Positions 41,347-49,660 of a DNA stretch of 64,000 nt are shown here, one piece after another. This DNA comes from an uncultured Curvibacter sp. (GTDB taxonomy: Bacteria; Pseudomonadota; Gammaproteobacteria; Burkholderiales; Burkholderiaceae_C). Where the stretch lies: positions 1 through 64,000 of the forward strand of contig CAIKMN010000027.1 in the NCBI GenBank assembly GCA_903828535.1. Reading direction: 5' to 3'. The notes under the pieces were generated by a model. It was not told the DNA's origin. It saw nothing but the letters and a program-made list of their open reading frames with translations, and made no database searches. Position 1 is the first letter of the stretch, and each line of letters starts with the position of its first letter. The position numbers and the translations under genes are program-made.

Positions 41347-42575
41347 ACCGCCGACGCAGGGTAAATCGCGCCCAGCACCCGCGGGCCGCGCGCGCCAGTC
41401 ACCGCCGGCAAATTGCTGGTGCGCCCGAGCCAAGTCTGCCGCGCCAACCAAGCAAAAGCCACCGCTTCCACTTGCAAAGCGGGAATGCCAGCAGCGTCTG
41501 AAGAAACCACTTCGACTTCAGGCAGATGCACTTGCAAGCGCCGCATCAACGCTTGGTTCAAAGCGCCGCCACCACAGACAAGCAAACGCTTGGGGCTGGC
41601 CGTGGCGGGGTGGGTGTTTTGCTGAGCCCCGTCCATCAAAATCCCGTCCCTCAAAGCCCCGTCCCTCAGCGCTTTTGCGCTGGACCATGCGGTCAATTCG
41701 GTCAGCGTGGCCTGAACATCTTGCGGTCGCACAGGGTTCGAAGCCATGGCCTGTTCAGCAAACGGGGCCAGCTTCGCCGCCAGCCAACGGGCATTGAACA
41801 GGTCACGCCCCGTGCTTTTGGGCGGGTTTTGCTGAAAAAACGGCTCTTGTTGCAGGGCCTGCAACAAAGGGGCCAAAACCGCCCCGGAGGCTGCCCATGC
41901 ACCGTCGCGGTCAAAAGCAGCGCCTGTGTGCAACTGACACCAATGGTCCATCAAGGCGTTGCCGGGGCCAGTGTCAAAACCAAGCACACCATCGCCCAGC
42001 AAAGTCAGGTTCGCTATGCCCCCAATGTTCAGGACCGCCGTGGCCTCGTTGGGTTTGCCAAACACCTCCGCATGGAAGGCGGGCACCAAGGGCGCGCCTT
42101 GACCGCCAGCGGCCACATCGCGGCTTCGAAAATCGGCCACCACGGCGATGCCCGTCAACTCGGCCAGCAGCGCCGGGTTGTTGAGTTGCAGGGTGTAGCC
42201 CGTGCCGTCGTGCGCTTGGGGTTGGTGGCGCACGGTTTGTCCGTGTGCACCAATGGCCGTGACTTGTTCGGCGCTCGAACCCGTTTGCGTTAGCAATTGC
42301 TGCACAACTTCTGCATAAGCGCGGGCCAATTGATTGGCGGCCAAAGCGGCGCGGTGAAGCTCGTTGTCGCTTGGGCTGTTCAAGTCCAGCAGCGCTTGTT
42401 TGAACTCGGGCTTAAAAGGCAGGGCCACATGGGCCAAGGTGCGTACCTGGGTTCGGGCTGAAGTCTGTCCAGTACCTGGGGTTGAAGGGTGCGCGTCATT
42501 CAACTCGCAAAGAACACCATCAACGCCGTCGAGCGACGTGCCTGACATCAGGCCAATGAATCGCTGTGTGCTCAA
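41343..42575 (-). CDS. anmK: Anhydro-N-acetylmuramic acid kinase
   Basis: This enzyme converts anhydro-MurNAc from peptidoglycan turnover to MurNAc-6-phosphate, feeding cell-wall recycling. The 410-residue protein starts with the family signature [16 protein letters not shown] and has [17 protein letters not shown] and [12 protein letters not shown] in the C-terminal half. A segment of near repeats, [16 protein letters not shown], lies near residue 300. It begins three bases after the M23 peptidase stop, so the two are co-transcribed. Confidence 0.94.
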   Translation of the reverse strand: MSTQRFIGLMSGTSLDGVDGVLCELNDAHPSTPGTGQTSARTQVRTLAHVALPFKPEFKQALLDLNSPSDNELHRAALAANQLARAYAEVVQQLLTQTGSSAEQVTAIGAHGQTVRHQPQAHDGTGYTLQLNNPALLAELTGIAVVADFRSRDVAAGGQGAPLVPAFHAEVFGKPNEATAVLNIGGIANLTLLGDGVLGFDTGPGNALMDHWCQLHTGAAFDRDGAWAASGAVLAPLLQALQQEPFFQQNPPKSTGRDLFNARWLAAKLAPFAEQAMASNPVRPQDVQATLTELTAWSSAKALRDGALRDGILMDGAQQNTHPATASPKRLLVCGGGALNQALMRRLQVHLPEVEVVSSDAAGIPALQVEAVAFAWLARQTWLGRTSNLPAVTGARGPRVLGAIYPASAV

Positions 42576-42578
42576 AGC

Positions 42579-44033
42579 TCAGTCGAGGTGGGGGGTGAGG
42601 GTGTTGCTGGCGACTTGCGCCAATTGCTGACGCGTCACGCCGGCCAACTTGTTAAAGTAGGGGCGCGCTTCAGGGGACAGCGGCACCGATTCGCTGGCGC
42701 GGGCAATGGTCAAGGGGTCTTTGTGGTGGCCATTGACGCGGAACTCAAAGTGCAAATGCGGACCCGTGGCCCAACCCGTCGAACCCACGGCACCGAGGTT
42801 TTGACCTTGGGCCACCGATTGGCCTTTGCGAACGGCCATTTGGCTCAAGTGGGCATAAACGGTCATTTGACCGCCACTGTGTTTGACCATTACCACATTG
42901 CCATAACCGTTTTGAACACCGGCAAAGTCAACGGTGCCATCGCCCACGCAGCGCACGGGCGTGCCGGTGGGCGCGCCAAAGTCGGTACCTAAATGGGCTT
43001 TCCATGTTTGAAAAATGGGATGGAATCGCATTTGAAAACCGCTGGTCACTCGAGAAAAGGGCACGGGCGAGGCCAAGAAAGCGTGGCGCAGGCTCTTGCC
43101 GTCCAAGGTGTAATAGCCCCCTTTTTGCAAGGGCTGGGTGGGGTCTTGAAACCAGACCGATTGGTAAGTTTTGCCACGATTCACAAATTCAGCGCTCAAC
43201 ACGCGGCCAGATTTGACCATTTCGCCATCGGCCTCCAGGGTTTCGTACACCACCGAGAACCGGTCGCCCTTTTGCAAGCTGCGTTGAAAGTCAATGTCGC
43301 CACTGAAAATCTCGGCCAGTTGGGTGGCGACGCTGTCTGGAATGCGCGCGGCGTCGGTGGCCGCGAACAAATTGCTTTTGATGGTGCCGCTGGCAATGGC
43401 CTGATTGGCGATCAAAGGCGCTGAATCCAATCGGCTGGTGAAGCGACCCTCGGTGGTTTTTTCAATCACCAAGCGCAGAAATTGGCCGCCTCTATTGCTG
43501 GTGCTGCCGTCATCCAAGCCCCAGCGGGCGGTCAGCTTGACCAAGCGTTGGTCGTCACTGGCCTCTGCAATCAGGTTGCGGCCAGCGCGGCCCAAAAGGT
43601 TTTTTTGAACCAAGCGGTCACTTCGCAAAAAGGCAGCAGCTTGAACATCACTCACGCCCAAACCGCGCAACAAGGCGTCGGCGTTGTCACCGCTGCGGCT
43701 GATGCCCGAGCGGTAGAGGTTGAAGTGCGGCGCCTGGTCTAAAGCCTTTATTTGCTCGGCCAACTGCGGCAACTCAAGGGAGGTTTCCACCTGATGGACG
43801 GGCTGCAATGCGATATCGGGGCCAAAGTTGGCCACACTGGCCACTGCAAAGGCAAAACTGCCAGCCAATGTCAGCACGGCGCCGCCGCCGATGCGCACCT
43901 GTTTGGGGTGCTCACCCAGCCAAGCCAGGGTCTGCTGCAAAGCGGGCTGCCCCTGCGCATGCCAAAAAGCCAGCCATTGGCTTTGCACCTTGGCTTTGGC
44001 ATGGGACAACGCTTGCGAGCAGTTGATTTTCAA
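42579..44033 (-). CDS. M23-family peptidoglycan endopeptidase
   Basis: A 484-residue envelope protein with one N-terminal membrane anchor (LTLAGSFAFAVASVANFG), OapA/LysM-like middle regions, and a C-terminal LytM domain. The zinc ligands are visible in HLGTDFGAPTGTPV (H-x3-D) and GPHLHFEFRVNG (H-x-H), so it should be catalytically active (MepM-like). The best start is the TTG at 44033 behind AGGA; no ATG is suitably placed, and the frame upstream lies antisense to tyrS. It forms an operon with anmK, linking wall cleavage and recycling. Confidence 0.88.
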   Translation of the reverse strand: MKINCSQALSHAKAKVQSQWLAFWHAQGQPALQQTLAWLGEHPKQVRIGGGAVLTLAGSFAFAVASVANFGPDIALQPVHQVETSLELPQLAEQIKALDQAPHFNLYRSGISRSGDNADALLRGLGVSDVQAAAFLRSDRLVQKNLLGRAGRNLIAEASDDQRLVKLTARWGLDDGSTSNRGGQFLRLVIEKTTEGRFTSRLDSAPLIANQAIASGTIKSNLFAATDAARIPDSVATQLAEIFSGDIDFQRSLQKGDRFSVVYETLEADGEMVKSGRVLSAEFVNRGKTYQSVWFQDPTQPLQKGGYYTLDGKSLRHAFLASPVPFSRVTSGFQMRFHPIFQTWKAHLGTDFGAPTGTPVRCVGDGTVDFAGVQNGYGNVVMVKHSGGQMTVYAHLSQMAVRKGQSVAQGQNLGAVGSTGWATGPHLHFEFRVNGHHKDPLTIARASESVPLSPEARPYFNKLAGVTRQQLAQVASNTLTPHLD

Positions 44034-44132
44034 GAACAATCCTGGTTGAACCCCACGTAAAATCGGGGGAAACAATGAGCAAACGGCGAGTATAGCGGTT
44101 AGCCGTTGCCTGACAAATCGGTAAAAATCCTT

Positions 44133-45356
44133 ATGAATCAAGCTTCTGACTCTCTTTCCAGTGCGGTGCAGCACGCCCTCCAAGTCACGTTGCGGGGCTG
44201 CGAGGAATTGCTGCCCCAAGAGGCTTGGATTAAAAAGCTGGTTCAGTCCGAGGCCAGCGGTGTGCCCCTGCGAATCAAACTGGGGTTGGACCCCACGGCC
44301 CCCGACATTCATTTGGGGCACACCGTTGTGCTCAACAAGTTGCGCCAATTGCAAGACTTGGGACACACCGTCATCTTCCTGATTGGCGACTTCACCAGCA
44401 TGATCGGCGACCCCTCGGGCCGCAACAGCACCCGTCCTCCGCTCACGGCTGAGCAAATCAAGGCCAACGCCGAAACCTACTACCGCCAAGCCAGCCTGGT
44501 GCTGGACCCGGCCAAAACCGAAGTGCGTTACAACAGCGAATGGAGTGATGCCTTGGGCGCACGGGGCATGATTCAGCTGTCGGCCAAGTACACCGTGGCC
44601 CGCATGATGGAGCGTGACGACTTTCACAAACGCTTCACCAGCGGCCAATCCATCAGCGTGCACGAGTTTTTGTACCCCCTCATGCAGGGCTACGACTCGG
44701 TCGCCCTCAAAAGCGATTTGGAGCTCGGTGGCACCGACCAAAAATTCAACCTCTTGATGGGCCGCCACCTGCAACAAGAGTTCAGCCAAGCGCCGCAATG
44801 CATTTTGACCATGCCCTTGCTCGAGGGCTTGGACGGCGTGGACAAGATGTCCAAAAGCAAAAACAACTACATCGGCATCAGCGAAGACGCCAACACCATG
44901 TTCGCCAAGGTGCTCTCCATTTCAGACGTCCTGATGTGGCGCTGGTACACGCTGTTGTCCTTCAAGTCTGAGGCCGACATTGCAGCGCTCAAAGCCGAGG
45001 TCGATGGCGGGCGCAACCCCAAAGACGCCAAGGTGGCCTTGGCCAAAGAAATCACGGCGCGCTTTCACAGCGCCGCTGCCGCCGATGCGGCCGAGCAAGA
45101 CTTCATCAACCGCAGCAAAGGCGGTGTGCCCGATGACTTGCCGCAAGTTCAAATCAGCGGGGCCCCGATGGGCATTGCCACACTGCTCAAAGCGGCCGGC
45201 ATGGCGCCCTCGACCAGCGAAGCCTCACGGCTGATTGACGGCGCCGGCGTGCGCGTGGACTCGAACGTCGTCAGCGACAAAAGCCTGAAGCTCGCTGCGG
45301 GCACTTACGTGATTCAGGTCGGGAAGCGCAAATTTGCCCAAGTTCATTTGGCTTGA
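44133..45356 (+). CDS. tyrS: Tyrosyl-tRNA synthetase
   Basis: A class I synthetase of 407 residues. [16 protein letters not shown] contains the HIGH-type motif (HLGH), and [12 protein letters not shown] contains KMSKS. A C-terminal S4 RNA-binding domain is seen ([18 protein letters not shown]). The sequence is of the second bacterial TyrS type (TyrZ-like). The ATG at 44133 gives the family start. It is divergent from the M23/anmK pair, with 99 bases between. Confidence 0.95.
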   Translation: MNQASDSLSSAVQHALQVTLRGCEELLPQEAWIKKLVQSEASGVPLRIKLGLDPTAPDIHLGHTVVLNKLRQLQDLGHTVIFLIGDFTSMIGDPSGRNSTRPPLTAEQIKANAETYYRQASLVLDPAKTEVRYNSEWSDALGARGMIQLSAKYTVARMMERDDFHKRFTSGQSISVHEFLYPLMQGYDSVALKSDLELGGTDQKFNLLMGRHLQQEFSQAPQCILTMPLLEGLDGVDKMSKSKNNYIGISEDANTMFAKVLSISDVLMWRWYTLLSFKSEADIAALKAEVDGGRNPKDAKVALAKEITARFHSAAAADAAEQDFINRSKGGVPDDLPQVQISGAPMGIATLLKAAGMAPSTSEASRLIDGAGVRVDSNVVSDKSLKLAAGTYVIQVGKRKFAQVHLA

Positions 45357-45431
45357 TTCATGCGTCAATCATGACCCACGGCAAGCCGCATTCAGCTTTA
45401 CGTTTCGGTGTGTAAAATTGTCAAATTAAAA

Positions 45432-46916
45432 ATGAATCAAGACAATTCTTCAAAACGGGGCGCTTTGCCTCTCAGTGTCGTCGTCATGGCCGCTGGCAAG
45501 GGCACCCGCATGAAAAGCGAGCGACCCAAGGTGTTGCACCGCATTGCGGGGCGCGCCATGCTCAGCCATGTGCTGGCCACGGTGGAACCACTGGCCGCCG
45601 CGAATGCCTTGCAAAGAGTGGTCGTTGTGACGGGTCACGGCGCTGAGGCGGTCGAAGCCCATCTGTCCGGCAGCCCTTTGCATGCCAAGCACCTGCTCGA
45701 ATTTGCCCGTCAAATGCCCCAACTCGGCACCGGTCATGCCGTGCAACAGGCGGTCCCGCATTTGCCCGACAGCGGCGTGGTGGTCATCTTGAATGGCGAC
45801 GTGCCCTTGATTCAAGCCGAGACCGTGCAGGCGCTGATTCAGGCTTCGGCGGGTCACAAGTTGGCGCTCCTCACCATCGAGTTGCAAGACCCCACGGGGT
45901 ATGGCCGCATCCTTCGTCAAAAGAAGGGCTCTGATAATGAAAGCGCTGAAAACGCTCCGGTGCAGGCCATCGTCGAACACAAAGACGCCACGCCCGATCA
46001 GCGCGCCATTCAAGAAATTTACACCGGCATCATGGCCGCTCCAGCCCAATGGCTCAAAAAGGCGGTTTCACAACTGCAAAATAACAACAGCCAAGGCGAG
46101 TTTTATTTGACCGACATCGTCGCCATGGCCGTCGCCGAGGGCCTGCCCGTGGTCGGCCAACGCACCACCGACGAGGTGCAGGTGGCGGGTGTCAACAGCC
46201 CCGTGCAACTGGCCGAACTGGAGCGCGCTTTTCAAGAGCGCCAAGCCAAGGCCTTCATGGAGGCCGGCGTGCGCTTGGCCGACCCGGCCCGCTTTGATGT
46301 GCGCGGCAACTTGGTGTGCGGCAGCGATGTCGACATTGACATCAACTGCATTTTCGAAGGCCAAGTGCACTTGGGCAACCGCGTGCGCGTGGGGGCCCAC
46401 TGCTACATTGCCAATGTGCAAATTGCCGACGACGCCGTCATCCATCCCTTCACCCATATTGATGGAGAAAAACCGGGCGTGGTGGTGGGCGAGGGTGCTT
46501 TGATTGGCCCCTTCGCGCGGCTTCGGCCCGGTGCGGTGTTGGGCGCCGAGGTGCACATCGGCAACTTTGTTGAAGTTAAGAACGCCACCCTCGCCAAAGG
46601 CGCCAAGGCCAACCACTTGGCCTACCTGGGCGACGCGACCGTCGGCGAACGCGTCAACTACGGCGCTGGCAGCATCACCGCCAACTACGACGGCGCCAAC
46701 AAGCACCGCACGGTCATTGAGGCCGATGTCCATGTGGGTTCCAACAGCGTGCTGGTGGCGCCAATCACCTTGGGCGCGGGCGGCACCGTCGGCGCGGGCT
46801 CGGTGGTTTCCAAAGACACGCCGCCCGGGGCTTTGACCGTCACCCGGGCGCGCCAAACCAGCTTGGCCAATTGGTCGCGTCCGATCAAGGCGTCCAGCGT
46901 CAAAACCAAAAAGTAA
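45432..46916 (+). CDS. glmU: Bifunctional GlmU: GlcNAc-1-P uridyltransferase / GlcN-1-P acetyltransferase
   Basis: This enzyme makes UDP-GlcNAc for peptidoglycan and polysaccharides. The N-terminal pyrophosphorylase motif VVVMAAGKGTRMKSERPK and the C-terminal left-handed beta-helix with hexapeptide repeats (FARLRPGAVLGAEVHIGNF) are clear. The 494-residue chain is somewhat longer than usual, with a short polar insert (SDNESAENAP) near residue 170. The ATG at 45432 lacks an obvious ribosome site. It is followed 12 bases later by glmS. Confidence 0.95.
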   Translation: MNQDNSSKRGALPLSVVVMAAGKGTRMKSERPKVLHRIAGRAMLSHVLATVEPLAAANALQRVVVVTGHGAEAVEAHLSGSPLHAKHLLEFARQMPQLGTGHAVQQAVPHLPDSGVVVILNGDVPLIQAETVQALIQASAGHKLALLTIELQDPTGYGRILRQKKGSDNESAENAPVQAIVEHKDATPDQRAIQEIYTGIMAAPAQWLKKAVSQLQNNNSQGEFYLTDIVAMAVAEGLPVVGQRTTDEVQVAGVNSPVQLAELERAFQERQAKAFMEAGVRLADPARFDVRGNLVCGSDVDIDINCIFEGQVHLGNRVRVGAHCYIANVQIADDAVIHPFTHIDGEKPGVVVGEGALIGPFARLRPGAVLGAEVHIGNFVEVKNATLAKGAKANHLAYLGDATVGERVNYGAGSITANYDGANKHRTVIEADVHVGSNSVLVAPITLGAGGTVGAGSVVSKDTPPGALTVTRARQTSLANWSRPIKASSVKTKK

Positions 46917-46928
46917 GGTTTCGTTTTT

Positions 46929-48896
46929 ATGTGTGGCATCGTCGCCGCGGTTTCAAACCGCAACATCGTCCCCCTCTTGCTGCAGGGCCTGCAACGCCTG
47001 GAATACCGTGGCTACGACTCCTGCGGCGTGGCGGTTTGGCAAGACGGCTTAAAGCGCGGGCGCAGCACGGCCCGCGTGGCCGAGCTCTCTTTGCAACTCG
47101 AGGCCGACGGCGTTCAGGGCGGCACCGGCATTGCCCACACCCGATGGGCCACCCATGGCGTGCCCGCGGTGGTCAACGCCCACCCGCACTTCAGCCACGG
47201 GCCCCAGAACTTGACCCCTTCTGGCGATGCTGACGGCGCCCGTGTCGCCTTGGTGCACAACGGCATCATTGAAAACCACGACGAATTGCGTGCCCAACTC
47301 CAGGCCAAGGGCTATGTTTTCACCAGCCAAACCGACACCGAAGTCATCGTTCATTTGATCGACAGCGTCTACCAAAGCCTCAGCGCTCAAACTGGTCAAG
47401 GTGACTTGCTGAAGGCCGTGCAACTGGCGGTTCAGCAACTGCACGGCGCCTACGCCATTGCTGTGTTCCATCAAAACGAGCCCAAACGGGTGGTGGGCGC
47501 GCGCGCCGGGTCGCCCCTGATCTTGGGCGTTGGGTCTGACAAATCGGGCGCTTGGGTTGAAAACTTTTTGGCCAGCGACGCCATGGCCTTGGCCGGCGTG
47601 ACCGACCAAATTGTTTACTTAGAGGAAGGCGACGTGGTCGACCTCCAACCCAACGGCTACACGGTGTTCGGTCGAACCGGAGCCGTGGCCGGAACTGGTT
47701 CTGCTGCCCCTGCCGCTGCCGCTGCCGCACTCGCCTTTGCCCAGGTTGAGCGGCCCGTGCGAACCGTGCAAGCCCACAGCGGCGCGGCCGAGTTGGGCCC
47801 TTATCGCCATTACATGCAAAAGGAAATTTTTGAGCAACCCCGCGCGCTCGCTGACACTTTGGAAGGCGTTGAGGGCATCGTGCCCGAGTTGTTTGACCCC
47901 ATTGACGGCCCCGCCAAAGCCGCCAAAATTTTCAAAGACATTGACTCGGTCTTGATTCTCGCTTGTGGCACCAGCTACTACAGCGGTTGCACCGCCAAAT
48001 ACTGGCTCGAGGCCATTGCCAAAATCCCGACCCAAGTCGAAATTGCCAGCGAGTACCGCTACCGCGAATCCGTGCCCAACCCGCGCACCTTGGTGGTCAC
48101 CATTACCCAATCGGGTGAAACCGCCGACACCTTGGCAGCCCTGCGCCACGCCCAAAGCCTCGGCATGGCCCACACCCTGACCATCTGCAACGTTTCCACC
48201 AGTGCCATGGTGCGCGAGTGCGAGTTGGCCTACATCACCCGGGCGGGCGCCGAGATCGGCGTGGCCTCCACCAAGGCCTTCAGCACCCAACTGGCGGGTT
48301 TGTTTTTGTTGACCCTGGCGCTGGCCAAAACCCGGGGTGCGCTCAGTGCGGCCGACGAAGCCCAACACCTCAAAGACCTGCGCCACTTGCCCGTCGCCTT
48401 GCAATCGGTGTTGGCCCTGGAGCCCCAACTCATCGCTTGGGCCGAAGAATTCGCCCGCAAAGAAAACGCGTTGTTTTTGGGCCGGGGCCTGCATTACCCC
48501 ATTGCGCTCGAAGGGGCGCTCAAACTCAAAGAAATCACCTACATCCACGCCGAAGCCTATGCCGCTGGCGAACTCAAACATGGCCCCTTGGCCTTGGTGA
48601 CCAGCGACATGCCCGTCGTCGCCGTGGCGCCCAACGACGTGCTGATTGAAAAACTCAAGAGCAACCTGCAAGAAGTACGCGCTCGAGGGGGCGTGCTTTA
48701 TGTGCTGGCCGATGGCGACTCGCGCCTCCAGGCCAGCGAGGGCGTCAATGTCATTCGCATGCCGGAGCACTATGGGGCGCTCTCGCCCATTCTGCACGTG
48801 GTGCCCTTGCAATTGCTCGCCTACCACACCGCCTGCGCCCGCGGCACCGACGTTGACAAGCCCCGTAATTTGGCGAAGTCAGTGACGGTGGAGTAA
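46929..48896 (+). CDS. glmS: Glutamine-fructose-6-phosphate aminotransferase
   Basis: This enzyme makes glucosamine-6-phosphate, the entry step to amino-sugar synthesis. The N-terminal Ntn glutaminase begins [11 protein letters not shown] with Cys-1 as nucleophile after Met removal. Two SIS sugar-isomerase domains follow ([16 protein letters not shown] and [20 protein letters not shown]), and the C terminus NLAKSVTVE is canonical. At 655 residues it is about 45 longer than the E. coli enzyme because of an Ala-rich insert near residues 250-285. With glmU it supplies UDP-GlcNAc. Confidence 0.96.
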   Translation: MCGIVAAVSNRNIVPLLLQGLQRLEYRGYDSCGVAVWQDGLKRGRSTARVAELSLQLEADGVQGGTGIAHTRWATHGVPAVVNAHPHFSHGPQNLTPSGDADGARVALVHNGIIENHDELRAQLQAKGYVFTSQTDTEVIVHLIDSVYQSLSAQTGQGDLLKAVQLAVQQLHGAYAIAVFHQNEPKRVVGARAGSPLILGVGSDKSGAWVENFLASDAMALAGVTDQIVYLEEGDVVDLQPNGYTVFGRTGAVAGTGSAAPAAAAAALAFAQVERPVRTVQAHSGAAELGPYRHYMQKEIFEQPRALADTLEGVEGIVPELFDPIDGPAKAAKIFKDIDSVLILACGTSYYSGCTAKYWLEAIAKIPTQVEIASEYRYRESVPNPRTLVVTITQSGETADTLAALRHAQSLGMAHTLTICNVSTSAMVRECELAYITRAGAEIGVASTKAFSTQLAGLFLLTLALAKTRGALSAADEAQHLKDLRHLPVALQSVLALEPQLIAWAEEFARKENALFLGRGLHYPIALEGALKLKEITYIHAEAYAAGELKHGPLALVTSDMPVVAVAPNDVLIEKLKSNLQEVRARGGVLYVLADGDSRLQASEGVNVIRMPEHYGALSPILHVVPLQLLAYHTACARGTDVDKPRNLAKSVTVE

Positions 48897-48912
48897 CGGG
48901 CCCGTGCCGTCA

Positions 48913-48936
48913 TGCCGCTGTCATATGACAACGGCA
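48913..48936. promoter_or_regulatory. 24-bp palindrome between glmS and the RfaH-like gene
   Basis: The sequence TGCCG-c-TGTCATATGACA-a-CGGCA is symmetric apart from one pair, with a perfect 12-bp core. It starts 17 bases after the glmS stop, and no T-run follows, so a protein-binding operator is more likely than a terminator. It lies 46 bases before the RfaH-like start. Confidence 0.6.
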
Positions 48937-48981
48937 GAATCGTCACAAATTGAAAAATAATTATCTATTTGCTCAGTTATT

Positions 48982-49542
48982 ATGGGCCTTCTAGGTAAAA
49001 TCACGCAGTCTATGGATTCCGCCTCAGCCTTTTCAAACCACTGGTACCTCGCGTACGCCAAGCCCCGTCAAGAGGTGGTGGCTTGTGACCACTTGCTCAA
49101 TCAGGGGTTTGAGGTCTACTTTCCCAAAATCAAAGTCATCAAGCGCGGGGTGGACGAGCCCGTCACCGAGCCCATGTTTCCCCGCTATGTTTTTTTCCGA
49201 CCCACCCTCCTGACCCTCGACGTGGGCAAGGTGCGTTACACGCGCGGCGTCACCAGTTTGGTGCGTTTTGGGTACGAATTGGCCCAACTGAACGGCGAAT
49301 TGTTGTCGCGCATTCGGGCCTTGGAAAGCCAATACACCACCGCGTCGGTGGACGAGTTGAGCCCCGTGGAGGCGGGTGCGCGCGTGCGCATTGTGGCGGG
49401 CGTGATGTCGGGCTTGAATGGCCTGGCGGCATTGGAGGGCTTGGTCAGCCGCGTGGCGGGCAAGCGGGTTTCGGTGTTGCTGGAACTGCTGGGTCGTCCG
49501 ATTGAGGTGAATGTAAAACACAGCGACTTGGCATTGGTTTAA
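48982..49542 (+). CDS. rfaH: RfaH/NusG-family transcription antitermination protein
   Basis: A 186-residue NusG paralogue. The NGN domain is seen as HWYLAYAKPRQEVVACDHLL and MFPRYVFFRP, and a KOW-type C-terminal domain spans VRIVAGVMSGLNGLAALEGL. Placement directly before a Wza-Wzz cluster fits an RfaH-like factor that helps polymerase through long polysaccharide operons. Starts at 48982 or 49012 (DSASAFSNHWYL) are both possible. I found no convincing ops element (GGCGGTAGC-type) downstream. Confidence 0.88.
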   Translation: MGLLGKITQSMDSASAFSNHWYLAYAKPRQEVVACDHLLNQGFEVYFPKIKVIKRGVDEPVTEPMFPRYVFFRPTLLTLDVGKVRYTRGVTSLVRFGYELAQLNGELLSRIRALESQYTTASVDELSPVEAGARVRIVAGVMSGLNGLAALEGLVSRVAGKRVSVLLELLGRPIEVNVKHSDLALV

Positions 49543-49660
49543 GGCGATGCGCGGCAGCAGGGGCCCAGTGGGAACCTATATGCTAATAAAAACAGGCGGG
49601 CCTGCGCAGTCGCTTTGAAGCCTTTTTCTAGAATGAAACAAATTTTTAATTTTTAACACC

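Noticed and set aside
42579..44798. M23 peptidase as a 739-residue protein starting at 44798
   Set aside because: The first 255 residues are antisense to tyrS and have no family similarity. The peptidase begins at the TTG at 44033.
46921..46929. glmS ribozyme/riboswitch before glmS
   Set aside because: Only 12 bases separate glmU and glmS, and the glmS ribozyme belongs to Gram-positive bacteria.
49543..49660. Possible ops element for the RfaH-like protein
   Set aside because: GGCGATGCGCGG near 49544 resembles GGCGGTAGCGTG only loosely, and no better match was seen in the leader of the exporter gene.
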